Positions 15,765 to 23,373 of a stretch of DNA of 38,607 bases are shown here, piece after piece. This stretch comes from Chloroflexota bacterium (GTDB lineage: Bacteria; Chloroflexota; Dehalococcoidia; Lucifugimonadales; UBA3495). Every line of letters starts with the position of its first letter. Positions within the stretch are counted from its first letter, which is position 1. The notes under the pieces were generated by a model. That model was not told the DNA's origin and did no database searches. It saw nothing but the letters and a program-made list of their open reading frames with translations. The DNA lies in NCBI GenBank assembly GCA_022573285.1, contig JACZUF010000029.1:1-38607 (forward strand). The letters run 5' to 3'. The translations under genes were made by a program, and so were the position numbers.

Positions 15765-16532
15765 TTATTCAGCAGAGGCGGGTGCGTCGCCAGCGTGGGG
15801 CCGGACCACGATCTGCCGGGCCACGTTGTAACCGATGGACACGCGGTCCCGCTGGGTGGCCACTTCCATAACTCCCAGATACGGCGTGGCCTCAGCCACC
15901 GTAATCGTCTGGTCCGGTATCAGCATGGAATCGACCAGGAACCGCAGCAACTGTGAGTCTTCTTCGGGCACTCTATCCACCACGTAGGTCTCGCCCGGCC
16001 GGGCTGCGTCCAGGGTCAGGGCGTCGGCCGGTTTCTTGGGCTCGCCGGTGCCGGGGATGGGCCGTCCAAAGGGCGAGCGCTTGGGGTAACCCAGCCGCTC
16101 CATCAACTTCTCCTGAAAATCCTGGGACATCCCGTGCTCCAGGCGGTGGGCCTCGTTGTGAGCTTGGTGCAGGTCCATTCCCAGCAATTTGACCACCAGC
16201 CACTCGGCCAACCGGTGCCGCCGGGCGATGTCCTCGCCGCCTTCCAGCCCCTGCTTGGTCAACCGGATCCGCTTGTCGGGCCCGACGTCCACCAGGCTCT
16301 GCCGCTGCATCCGGCGAATCATTCCGGCCACGGAAGGGACTGAGGTGCCCAGTCCCTCGGTCTGAGGGAGTTGGCGCAGGGTGTCGGTTAGCTGGGTGAC
16401 GGTGGGATTTTCATCGTCTTCCCACAGCTTGTAGAGGCAGAGCAGGTAGTTCTCCGTGCCCGGAGATAACCGGAGGTCGCCGTCGCTTGAGTCGCCGTGG
16501 CCGCTGCCGGCCTGTTTTCTTGCTGGGGCCAT
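15765..16532 (-). CDS. DtxR/MntR-family metal-dependent repressor
   Basis: The 255-aa protein has the DtxR layout: an N-terminal winged helix (ENYLLCLYKLWEDDENPTV through VAGMIRRMQRQSLV), a metal/dimerisation domain with RRHRLAEWLVVKLLGM and HNEAHRLEHGMS, and a C-terminal FeoA/SH3-like domain (from about residue 165). In HNEAHRLEH the position of DtxR Cys102 is His, while the following ExH-type ligands are kept, so metal selectivity (Fe or Mn) is unclear. An Arg/Pro insertion lies in the wing (RQLPQTEGLGTSVPS). ATG 16532 has AAGGA about 7 bases upstream. It lies downstream of fbpC on the same strand and may control the iron transporter genes (inference). Confidence 0.88.
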   Translation of the reverse strand: MAPARKQAGSGHGDSSDGDLRLSPGTENYLLCLYKLWEDDENPTVTQLTDTLRQLPQTEGLGTSVPSVAGMIRRMQRQSLVDVGPDKRIRLTKQGLEGGEDIARRHRLAEWLVVKLLGMDLHQAHNEAHRLEHGMSQDFQEKLMERLGYPKRSPFGRPIPGTGEPKKPADALTLDAARPGETYVVDRVPEEDSQLLRFLVDSMLIPDQTITVAEATPYLGVMEVATQRDRVSIGYNVARQIVVRPHAGDAPASAE

Positions 16533-16576
16533 TGGAGTCCTTATATCTCTTACCGCACTTTCGGGATATGTACGGT

Positions 16577-16697
16577 GGTTCGACAAGCTCACCATGAGCG
16601 GGCGAATACCTGATTTCCGCTCGTCCTGAGCTCCGGCCGGAGGTCGAGAGTCTCCATCCCGATTACATCGGGACGTCGGGGGACTTGTCGAAGGACC
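16577..16697. repeat. REP-like repeat element with inverted ends between fbpC and dtxR-type genes
   Basis: GTTCGACAAG at 16578-16587 and CTTGTCGAAG at 16684-16693 are near-perfect inverted arms. Between them are CTCACCATGAGCGG, TCGTCCTGAG and a central TCCCGATTACATCGGGA palindrome at 16657-16673. These blocks look like an extragenic repetitive element, and no plausible gene is present. The 186-base gap has no other feature apart from the dtxR-type ribosome-binding site. Confidence 0.6.
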
Positions 16698-16718
16698 TCA
16701 CGGTTCGGGGCGCCGCGG

Positions 16719-17864
16719 TTAATGGTCTGGGGCGGTTCCGTTGTGGGGCACTGCCACGAGGCGGTCTCCGACGAACGGCCGCAGATGGTGACCGTCGCGC
16801 AGACTGACGGTAACGCTGGCCCCCAGAGGATATTCAGTGGTGTGAGAAAGCAGGCACCGGACCGTTGCGCCCGAGGGCAGTCGCACTCGGTATAGATAGA
16901 AGGCCCCGCGGAACTCCCTTTCCACCACCACGCCCCGGCCGTCTTCCGCAGGCAGGCAGTCCAGGCAGTCCGGCCGGACCATTACTTCCAGTTGGCTATT
17001 GCTGTTGCCGTTCATGCCGTCCAGGTCTTCCAACTGCAACTCCGGCCAATCGATGGAGCCGACCTCGGTGTGTAGTCTACCGTCTTCATGGCGGGCGGGC
17101 AGGAAGTCCACCATGCCGATGAACTGGGCCACGAATTTGGTGACCGGATGGTGGAAGATGGCCTCCGGAGAGCCGGTCTGTTCGACCCGGCCCTCGTTCA
17201 TCACCGCAACCACGTCCCCGACGAATAGGGCTTCTTCCTGGTCGTGGGTGACGAAGATGGCGGTGGCGTGACTGGCCTTCAAGATGCCAAGGACGTCGCG
17301 CCGGACCTGTTCCCTCAGTTTTGGGTCGAGGTTGGAGAAGGGCTCATCCAGGAGTAAGACTTCGGGTTGGGGGGCCAGGGCCCGGCCCAGGGCGACCCTC
17401 TGCTGCTGGCCGCCGGACAGTTCGTGGGGCATCCGGTCACGCAGGGCGCTCAGACCGATGAGTTCGAGGACTTCTCCAACGCGCTCGTCCCGGCCTTGGC
17501 CCTTGGGCAGCCCATAGGCGATGTTCTGTTCAACGGACAGATGGGGGAATAATGCGCCCTCCTGGAAAACCATGCCGACGCGGCGGCGCTCCGGAGGGGT
17601 ATTTTCGCCGGGGCCGCTGACGGTGCGTCCCCCGATAGCGATGACGCCTTGATCCGGCTCTTCAAACCCAGCTATGAGCCTCAGGGCAGTGGTCTTGCCG
17701 CAGCCGCTGGGCCCCAACAATGCCAAAACCTGGCCTTTGGGGATGGTCAGGTCAAGGCCCGCCACCGCTGCCACGCCGCCGAAATTCTTGGCCAGGCCGG
17801 TGCACTCCAGCGCGGGAGCGGCGAGACGTCCGATCTCTGACTGTTCTAGGTCCGCATTTTTCAT
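16719..17864 (-). CDS. fbpC: FbpC-type ATPase of a ferric-iron ABC importer
   Basis: The 381-aa ATPase has Walker A LGPSGCGKTT (about 50-59), signature LSGGQQQRVALGRALAP, Walker B VLLLDEPFSNLD and switch FVTHDQEEAL, as in the FbpC/PotA group. A C-terminal TOBE-like domain (from about residue 245) carries MVDFLPAR, PDCLDCLP and late beta strands. Characterised relatives energise Fe(III) or polyamine import; pairing with FbpA/FbpB-like genes at 18292-20941 supports iron. The gene is transcribed away from fbpA-fbpB rather than after them, which is unusual but does occur. The start ATG 17864 lacks a clear ribosome-binding site. Confidence 0.87.
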   Translation of the reverse strand: MKNADLEQSEIGRLAAPALECTGLAKNFGGVAAVAGLDLTIPKGQVLALLGPSGCGKTTALRLIAGFEEPDQGVIAIGGRTVSGPGENTPPERRRVGMVFQEGALFPHLSVEQNIAYGLPKGQGRDERVGEVLELIGLSALRDRMPHELSGGQQQRVALGRALAPQPEVLLLDEPFSNLDPKLREQVRRDVLGILKASHATAIFVTHDQEEALFVGDVVAVMNEGRVEQTGSPEAIFHHPVTKFVAQFIGMVDFLPARHEDGRLHTEVGSIDWPELQLEDLDGMNGNSNSQLEVMVRPDCLDCLPAEDGRGVVVEREFRGAFYLYRVRLPSGATVRCLLSHTTEYPLGASVTVSLRDGHHLRPFVGDRLVAVPHNGTAPDH

Positions 17865-17962
17865 CTAAACGTTTGGCCCATAAGCCTTTGACTGATAAGC
17901 CGTTAACCCGGTGGCTACCCGCCCCAAAACACCCCGAAATGCCAACCCTTCGAGTGCAGATA

Positions 17963-17991
17963 AGTGTAGACGTAGTGATTAACAATGTCAA
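17963..17991 (-). promoter_or_regulatory. Minus-strand promoter for fbpC
   Basis: On the minus strand TTGACA (17991-17986) and TACACT (17968-17963) are 17 bases apart. The predicted start is near 17957, giving a leader of about 90 nt. The remaining 17865-18291 gap holds this promoter, the opposite promoter at 18160-18188 and an inverted repeat at 18203-18258; no gene is seen in it. Confidence 0.6.
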
Positions 17992-18159
17992 TGTATATCT
18001 CTGAATCTTCGCCGGGCGATATCTTTCCAACCGGCATGCTTAATCATATTACAAATGCCGACGCCACCGTGCCGGAATATCCTGGTGTTTGGCAACGGGG
18101 ACAACCATCTTGAGCTTAGGCCTCCCCGTGTGTGCCAGAGGCCATTAAATAGGATTTCA

Positions 18160-18188
18160 TTGACACCAGAGGCACGCTGACGTATGCT
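18160..18188 (+). promoter_or_regulatory. Promoter for fbpA-fbpB
   Basis: A perfect TTGACA (18160-18165) and TATGCT (18183-18188) lie 17 bases apart. The predicted start near 18195 leaves a leader of about 97 nt containing the inverted repeat at 18203-18258. Confidence 0.65.
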
Positions 18189-18202
18189 CCATTTCGGCTC
18201 AT

Positions 18203-18258
18203 CGTCTATACATGCTTTAATTATTAATATACCCATCAAATAAAAGTATGTATGGACG
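18203..18258 (+). promoter_or_regulatory. Long inverted repeat in the fbpA leader
   Basis: CGTCTATACATGC (18203-18215) and GTATGTATGGACG (18246-18258) are complementary at 11 of 13 positions, separated by 30 AT-rich bases. It lies between the predicted transcription start and the GGAGGGAG ribosome-binding site of fbpA. It could be a stem-loop in the mRNA or two half-sites for a regulator such as the nearby DtxR-type protein. Neither role is proven. Confidence 0.5.
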
Positions 18259-18291
18259 TATTTTGTGGTAAGTCCGGAGGGAGCTATTGGC

Positions 18292-19317
18292 ATGGGTATG
18301 CGGAAACGAAAATGGACCGCCCTTTGGGTAGTGTTGGCGTCTTTACTAACGGCGGTGTTCCTGTCGGCCTGCGGAGGCTCCGGCGGGGATGGGGGGTCTC
18401 TGACGGTGTACTCGGGCCGCAGCGAGACCCTGGTCGGCCCGCTGATCCAGCGGTTCGAAGACTCCACCGGCATTGATGTATCGGTCAGATTCGCCGGAAC
18501 ACCCCAACTTGCCGCCACCCTGTTGGAAGAGGGCGGAAACACCCCAGCCGACGTTTTCTTTGCCCAAGACCCCGGCGGGCTCAGCGCCGTGGCGGAACTC
18601 TTGGAGCCGCTGCCGGTCGGTGTCTTGGGAATGGTGCCCCGGTGGGCGGTATCTCCCACCGGCGTTTGGGTCGGCGTCTCCGGCCGGGCCCGGACCGTGG
18701 TCTACAACACCGAGCGGCTGACCCCGGAGGACCTGCCCGAAGACCTGACCGGGTTTGCCGACCCCAAGTGGAAGGGCCGCATCGGGTGGGCGCCGGCCAA
18801 CGCCTCGTTCCAGACCATGGTCACCGCCATGCGCACGATGTGGGGCGAGGACAAGACCCTTCGATGGCTGAAAGACATCCAGTCCAATGACCCCAAGGTC
18901 TACCCCAAGAACACCCCCATCGTCGCGGCGGCCGCGGCCGGTGAGATCGACGTTGGGCTGGTGAACCATTATTACCTGCACCGGTTCCTGGCCGAAGAGG
19001 GCGATTCGTTCGGGGCCCGCAACTACCATCCGCCCGCGGGAGGACCGGGAGCCATCGTGATGGTCTCGGGCGTTGGAATATTGTCGGCGTCGGATAACCA
19101 GGAAAACGCCCGGCGGTTCGTGGACTTTCTGCTGTCGGAGGAGTCCCAACGGTATTTCGTGGAAGAGACCTTTGAATACCCACTGGCCGCCGGTATCCCC
19201 GTGGCGGAAGGCGTCGCTCCATTGTCCGAGATCAACAACCCCGACCTCTCCTCCGCGGACCTGGCGGACTTGGAGGGTACCCAGAAGCTGCTCCGGAAGG
19301 CGGGCGTGATTCCGTGA
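18292..19317 (+). CDS. fbpA: FbpA/FutA-type ferric-iron-binding lipoprotein
   Basis: The 341-aa protein begins MGMRKRKWTALW, then a hydrophobic stretch and lipobox LSACGGSG, marking a lipoprotein. The mature part starts SLTVYSGRSETLVGPLI, the usual first strand of Fe(III)-binding proteins, and continues with ADVFFAQDPGGL, YNTERLTPEDLPEDL and a late segment GLVNHYYLHRF whose tyrosine pair matches the iron-ligand tyrosines of FbpA/FutA. It delivers ferric iron to FbpB/FbpC. ATG 18292 has GGGAG about 8 bases upstream; ATG 18298 is an alternative. The fbpB start follows after 10 bases. Confidence 0.9.
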   Translation: MGMRKRKWTALWVVLASLLTAVFLSACGGSGGDGGSLTVYSGRSETLVGPLIQRFEDSTGIDVSVRFAGTPQLAATLLEEGGNTPADVFFAQDPGGLSAVAELLEPLPVGVLGMVPRWAVSPTGVWVGVSGRARTVVYNTERLTPEDLPEDLTGFADPKWKGRIGWAPANASFQTMVTAMRTMWGEDKTLRWLKDIQSNDPKVYPKNTPIVAAAAAGEIDVGLVNHYYLHRFLAEEGDSFGARNYHPPAGGPGAIVMVSGVGILSASDNQENARRFVDFLLSEESQRYFVEETFEYPLAAGIPVAEGVAPLSEINNPDLSSADLADLEGTQKLLRKAGVIP

Positions 19318-19327
19318 ACATCTCCCC

Positions 19328-20941
19328 GTGAGAATCTCTTCAGTGGCGGCGGCTGGGCTGAGATCGTTGGCCGGAGGCCGAAGCGTCCCTCCGGCGGTGA
19401 TCTGGGCCCCTGCCTTGGTCGTGGGGGCCGCGCTCCTGCTGCCGCTGGTCTACCTGGTGGTGCGGACCTTTGACGGTGGAGGCGAGGTCTGGGACCTGCT
19501 CTTCCGTCAACGGGTGGCGGAGATACTGGGCCGGACCATCCTGCTGGTGGCCACCGTAACCGCGGCGTCCGTCGCCCTGGCCCTGCCCCTGGCCTGGCTC
19601 ACCACCCGGACCGACCTACCCTTCCGCCGTGCCTGGGTGGTGCTGTCCGCCCTGCCGTTGGTCATACCCAGTTACGTGGCCGGATTCATCGTGGTCGCCG
19701 CCCTCGGCCCGAGGGGGATGCTCCAGCAGGCCTTGGACGGGCCCTTCGGAGTCGACCGTCTCCCCGACATCCACGGTTTCGCCGGCGCCATGTTGACCCT
19801 GACCTTCCTCAGTTTCCCCTATGTGGTGCTGACGGTCCGGGCGGCCCTGCTCCGTGTCGACCCCTCCCTGGAGGAGACCTCCCGGGGCCTGGGCCGCGGC
19901 AGTTGGGTCACCTTTTTCTTTGTCACCCTGCCTCTGCTCCGGCCGGGGATCGCCGCCGGGGGGTTGTTGGTGGCCCTGTACACCCTCTCCGACTTCGGAG
20001 CGGTGTCGCTGCTGCGTTACGAGACCTTTACCTGGGCCATCTTCGTGCAGTACGAGTCAGCCCTGGACCGGACATTGGGCGCCGGGCTGTCCTTGTCCCT
20101 GGTGGTGCTGGCTTTGGCCATCGTGGGACTGGAGTTGTTCAGCCGGGGCCGGGCCCGCTATTACAGCAGCTCGTCTGCGGCATCCCGCCCTCCGTCAAGG
20201 GTCAGCCTTGGCCGGTGGCGCTGGCCGGCGGTGGTATTCTGCTCCACGGTCGTGGCCGTCTCGCTGGCCGCGCCCATGTCCATATTGGGCTATTGGGTTG
20301 TCCGGGGAATCTCCGCCGGCGAGCCCTTCAACCTGGTCTGGGAGGCGGTCGGAAACTCGGTCTACATCGCGGCCCTGGCGGCAACGGTGGCGGTGGCAGC
20401 CGCCCTGCCGGTGGCGGCCCTCTCCGTGCGCTATCCCGGCGTCCTAAGCGGACTGCTGGAACGGCTCAGTTACGTTGGGTTCGCCCTGCCGGGGATCGCC
20501 ATAGCCCTGGCGTTGGTGTTCTTCGGGGCCAGATACGCCCCTCCCTTGTACCAGACCACCGGGTTATTGTTATTGGCCTACGTGGTGCTGTTCCTGTCGC
20601 CGGCGCTGGGCGCGGTGCGCACCTCACTGTTGCAGATCAGCCCCAGGATAGAGGAGGCGGCCCGGGGCCTGGGCAATAGCCCTCTGCGGGCCTTTTCCTC
20701 GGTGACGCTGCCGGTGGCCCGGCCGGGGATACTGGCCGGATGGGCCTTGGTCTTCCTCCTGGTGATGAAGGAACTGCCCGCGACTCTGATACTGAGTCCC
20801 ATCGGATTCAATACCCTGGCCACCTCCATCTGGTCGGCGGCCTCCGAGGCGTTCTTCGCCCGGGCGGCGTTGCCCGCGCTGCTACTCATCGCCGCATCGG
20901 CCATCCCCCTGGCCTTCCTCATGCTCCGTGAACGCCGGTAG
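19328..20941 (+). CDS. fbpB: FbpB-type double permease of the ferric-iron importer
   Basis: The 537-aa membrane protein is a fused permease with two BPD_transp domains. Each half has the EAA loop that contacts the ATPase: EETSRGLGRGSWVTFFFVTL with LLRPGIAAG, and EEAARGLGNSPLRAFSSVTL with VARPGILAG. About 12 membrane segments are expected. Length and architecture are typical for FbpB. The start is a GTG without a strong ribosome-binding site, so translational coupling to fbpA, ending 10 bases before, is likely. Its ATPase partner is the divergent fbpC. Confidence 0.9.
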   Translation: MRISSVAAAGLRSLAGGRSVPPAVIWAPALVVGAALLLPLVYLVVRTFDGGGEVWDLLFRQRVAEILGRTILLVATVTAASVALALPLAWLTTRTDLPFRRAWVVLSALPLVIPSYVAGFIVVAALGPRGMLQQALDGPFGVDRLPDIHGFAGAMLTLTFLSFPYVVLTVRAALLRVDPSLEETSRGLGRGSWVTFFFVTLPLLRPGIAAGGLLVALYTLSDFGAVSLLRYETFTWAIFVQYESALDRTLGAGLSLSLVVLALAIVGLELFSRGRARYYSSSSAASRPPSRVSLGRWRWPAVVFCSTVVAVSLAAPMSILGYWVVRGISAGEPFNLVWEAVGNSVYIAALAATVAVAAALPVAALSVRYPGVLSGLLERLSYVGFALPGIAIALALVFFGARYAPPLYQTTGLLLLAYVVLFLSPALGAVRTSLLQISPRIEEAARGLGNSPLRAFSSVTLPVARPGILAGWALVFLLVMKELPATLILSPIGFNTLATSIWSAASEAFFARAALPALLLIAASAIPLAFLMLRERR

Positions 20942-21016
20942 GCTATAATCTTGCAGGCCCGGCCCACTTCGGTTCAGCAGCCGGTCAATCGTCTTCGCAG
21001 ATTCGGGAGTAGTGTA

Positions 21017-22311
21017 TTGCCCCAGGCTGACAACACCCTCAGGGTGATTTTGCCCGGCAAATTGATCGACGGCATCGGCGACAAGGTCCAAGAAGGCATG
21101 GCCGTGGCCGTCCAGGGGAACACCATCAGATGGGTCGGTCCCGCATCTCAAGCCGAAGGCCTGGACAGTGACGGGGCCGGACGGGAGACATTGGAATTTC
21201 CCGGCGGCACATTACTGCCGGGACTGTTCGACATTCACACCCATACCAACATGCCTGGCGACGGCCGGACCGACGAGGAAGTCAACCAGGACAACGACGA
21301 GATACGCCTGCTACGGTCGGCCCGCAACACCGCCGCGGCCGTGGCCTCCGGCGTCACCACAATGTGCGATTGCGGCTCCTGGAACCGCACTGGATTCGCG
21401 CTGAAAGAAGGACTGGCCGAGGGTTTGGTGGAAGGCCCGAGGGTCTTGGTCTCGGGACCGCCTGTAACCGTGACCGGCGGCCATCTCTGGTACATGGGCG
21501 GCGAAGCCGACGGCGTGGACGGAGTGCGCAAGCGGGTGCGTCACCTGATCGAGCAGGGGCGGACTTCATCAAGGTCGCCGCCTCGGGCGGCAGCACCCTG
21601 AGCAGCGACCCCTACCGGGCGTCTTACTCGGTCGCGGAGTTGACCGCCATCGTCGACGAGGCCCACAACCGGGGCCGCTCCGTTCTGGCCCACTGCCGCT
21701 GCACCGACGCCATCAATTACGCCTTGGACGCCGGCGTGGACGCCATCCTCCATTGCTCCTTCTACGACAACGACGGCAGCTACCGGTTCGACCAGAAAAC
21801 CGCCGACCGGCTGGCGGCCTCCGAAGCGTGGCTCAACCCCACCATGAACATGGGCCGGGCCAACCGGATTAGGTTGTCCAAGATCATGGAGGAGCGCCCC
21901 CTCACGCCCTTTGAACAAGATAGATTAGAGCGTTCTACAGTGTCTGGAGAAAACTCAATGGACCAATTTAGCCGGCTGGTCAAGGCCGGAGTGAAGCTGG
22001 TGGGCGGGTCCGATTGCGGCTGGAGCCACTACCCGTTCGGCGACTTCCAAGGCGAGATACTGGCCCTCCACGCCGCCGGTGTGTCGCCCCTCGAGGCCAT
22101 CTACGCGGGAACACGCAGTCCGGCGGCGGCCCTGGGCATCAAGGACACCATCGGCACCTTGGAGCCGGGCAAGGAAGCCGACCTGTTGGTGGTGAACGGC
22201 GACCCCAGCCGGGACCTAGAGCGGCTGCGGGACGTGGCCGCCGTATTCAAAGGCGGAGTCAGGGTCCTCACCGCCAAGGAACGCCTGGACGGTGGACTTG
22301 TCCCAGGGTGA
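21017..22311 (+). pseudogene. Imidazolonepropionase-like amidohydrolase, split by a one-base frameshift
   Basis: The two reading frames join into one metal-dependent amidohydrolase of about 430 aa. The first frame (to about 21559) has the HxH metal motif FDIHTHTN and the VASGVTTMCDCG strand. The second frame (from about 21559) continues ADFIKVAASGG, whose Lys is the usual carbamylated ligand, then VLAHC, DAILHCSF, VGGSDCGW and the closing GTLEPGKEADLLVVNGDP. Restoring one G in the G4 run at 21556-21559 gives EQGADFIKV and a continuous protein. This is either a real inactivating deletion or a sequencing/assembly error. TTG 21017, with GGAG about 7 bases before, is the likely start; TTG 20951 is possible. 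Confidence 0.88.
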
Positions 22312-22372
22312 ATTGTATTATTATGTCCGCTAAATTCGTCCACCTCAGGTGGGCCGGCAGCAGGAGGGAACC

Positions 22373-22744
22373 TTGAAGAAAGTTACTATGAGCAGCGTGG
22401 CCAAGACCAAGGCCGAGATGACCGGTGGTCTGATGACCGGCACCCAGGTCTGGCGGCAGGCGATCTTGGACCCTGATGACAGCAAGAATTTCAACTTCGC
22501 CATCGTCGCCTTCGACGCCGGTTCGAGGAACAAGTTTCACAAGCACTCCGGCGACCAGATCCTGATCATCACCGAAGGCACCGGCACGGTTGCCAACGAC
22601 AACGAGTCCCTCACCGTCACCGAGGGCGACGTGGTGCTGATCCCGGCCGGCGAGAACCACTGGCACGGCGCGCCCGACGCCACCTCCATGGCCCACATCA
22701 CAGTCACGGTGAAGGGCAGCCAGACGGAGCAGACCGAGAAATAG
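22373..22744 (+). CDS. Small cupin-domain protein
   Basis: The 123-aa product is a single cupin barrel. Motif 1 appears as FHKHSGDQILIITEGTG, where Gln replaces the usual Glu metal ligand, and motif 2 as EGDVVLIPAGENHWHG, ending in the conserved late His. Metal binding by at least three His is likely. Function ranges from dioxygenase or isomerase to sensor and cannot be narrowed. TTG 22373 is chosen because GGAGGGA lies 5 bases before it; GTG 22349 would place the ribosome-binding site inside the gene. It follows the amidohydrolase by 61 bases, possibly in one operon, and is followed by a clear terminator. Confidence 0.8.
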   Translation: MKKVTMSSVAKTKAEMTGGLMTGTQVWRQAILDPDDSKNFNFAIVAFDAGSRNKFHKHSGDQILIITEGTGTVANDNESLTVTEGDVVLIPAGENHWHGAPDATSMAHITVTVKGSQTEQTEK

Positions 22745-22779
22745 GAGCCCCTTCGGCCAGGCATAAGCAGAAGCGAAAA

Positions 22780-22819
22780 GAGTCCCGGAGACGGCATTGG
22801 TCTCTGGGGCTCTTTCTTT
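22780..22819 (+). terminator. Rho-independent terminator after the cupin gene
   Basis: GAGTCCCGGAGAC (22780-22792) pairs with GTCTCTGGGGCTC (22800-22812), a 13-bp stem with two G-U pairs and a 7-base loop, followed by TTTCTTT. It lies 35 bases after the cupin stop. Confidence 0.85.
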
Positions 22820-22873
22820 GGGCGCTATTGAATAGGCGGCTTTGCCATTGACCATCACCAGACCCACCTTCTC

Positions 22874-22898
22874 GTCGTTCCGGAGAAGGCCGGAATCC
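22874..22898 (+). repeat. REP-like block, copy 1 (inverse of 23249-23273)
   Basis: The 25-base block begins GTCGTTCCGG and ends GGCCGGAATCC. Its reverse complement matches 23249-23273 at 22 of 25 positions. Each copy also contains a small internal palindrome, TTCCGG...CCGGAA. Confidence 0.7.
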
Positions 22899-22950
22899 AG
22901 AGCGGCGGCCCTGGAATGTTTCCTGGCATTCGGTTGAACATACCCAGGGC

Positions 22951-22969
22951 GTCCCGATGGAATCGGGAC
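22951..22969. repeat. Palindrome GTCCCGAT-GGA-ATCGGGAC, copy 3 of the dispersed family
   Basis: A perfect 8-bp inverted repeat with a 3-base loop. It shares the CCCGAT/ATCGGG core with 14177-14193 and 16657-16673; the loop bases differ each time. Confidence 0.75.
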
Positions 22970-23038
22970 ACCACTACGATTGCACGACACAAATTTTGTC
23001 CGCGGATTCCCTTACACGAGTACCATCACGTCACGTAG

Positions 23039-23059
23039 GGGCGGGTCTGTGACCCGCCC
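23039..23059. repeat. Perfect hairpin GGGCGGGTC-TGT-GACCCGCCC
   Basis: A 9-bp perfect inverted repeat with a 3-base loop, preceded by CGTAG and followed by TAG. Its layout parallels the hairpin at 23149-23179 (GTAGGGGC...), suggesting the same repeat class. No U tract follows, so it is not a typical terminator. Confidence 0.65.
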
Positions 23060-23148
23060 TAGTTCATATTAGACAACGGCATCGGCGAAATGGTGGGCCA
23101 TCCTGCAACTCGCGCAGGGACGAACCATCGTGGATAACGTGATTCGCA

Positions 23149-23179
23149 CGTAGGGGCACGGCAGTGCCGTGCCCCTACG
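23149..23179. repeat. Perfect 14-bp-stem hairpin starting CGTAGGGGCACGGC
   Basis: CGTAGGGGCACGGC (23149-23162) is perfectly complementary to GCCGTGCCCCTACG (23166-23179) with a 3-base loop. Such GTAGGGGC palindromes behave as mobile or REP-type repeats in many genomes; here two related copies lie within 140 bases. Confidence 0.7.
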
Positions 23180-23248
23180 CAGGTGGTGGATTAATTAGGT
23201 ATGCATGAGGAGGCATATCTAGACGGAGAGTCTCAAGGCAAACACCCT

Positions 23249-23273
23249 GGGTTCCGGCCTACGCCGGAACGAC
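23249..23273 (-). repeat. REP-like block, copy 2 (inverse of 22874-22898)
   Basis: The block starts GGGTTCCGGCC and ends CCGGAACGAC on the plus strand, the inverse of the copy at 22874-22898 with three mismatches. The two copies enclose about 350 bases including three other palindromes. Confidence 0.7.
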
Positions 23274-23311
23274 GGTGTTGGCGCCCGAGAGTTTTCGATC
23301 AAGTCGTATCT

Positions 23312-23338
23312 GGCGAGTGAAATCCGGCGAGTGAAATC
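23312..23338 (+). repeat. Tandem GGCGAGTGAAATC repeat
   Basis: GGCGAGTGAAATC occurs at 23312-23324 and 23326-23338, a 14-base period. It lies just past the 3' end of the minus-strand oxidoreductase gene. No function is evident. Confidence 0.75.
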
Positions 23339-23373
23339 TGGACTCTTTATTTTACTGGGTTATGATGCCCGGT

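Larger units (their letters stand above)
22820..23373. other. Gene-free, repeat-rich gap
   Basis: No plausible gene or RNA is seen in about 550 bases. The gap holds several independent repeats: an inverted pair of 25-bp blocks (22874-22898 and 23249-23273), palindromes at 22951-22969, 23039-23059 and 23149-23179, and a 14-base-period duplication at 23312-23338. It looks like a landing site for small non-coding repeats between a terminated plus-strand operon and the end of a minus-strand operon. Confidence 0.7.

Noticed and set aside
23149-23179. Perfect hairpin as a terminator
   Set aside because: No U tract follows on either strand and it is not close to a gene end; it is classed as a repeat.
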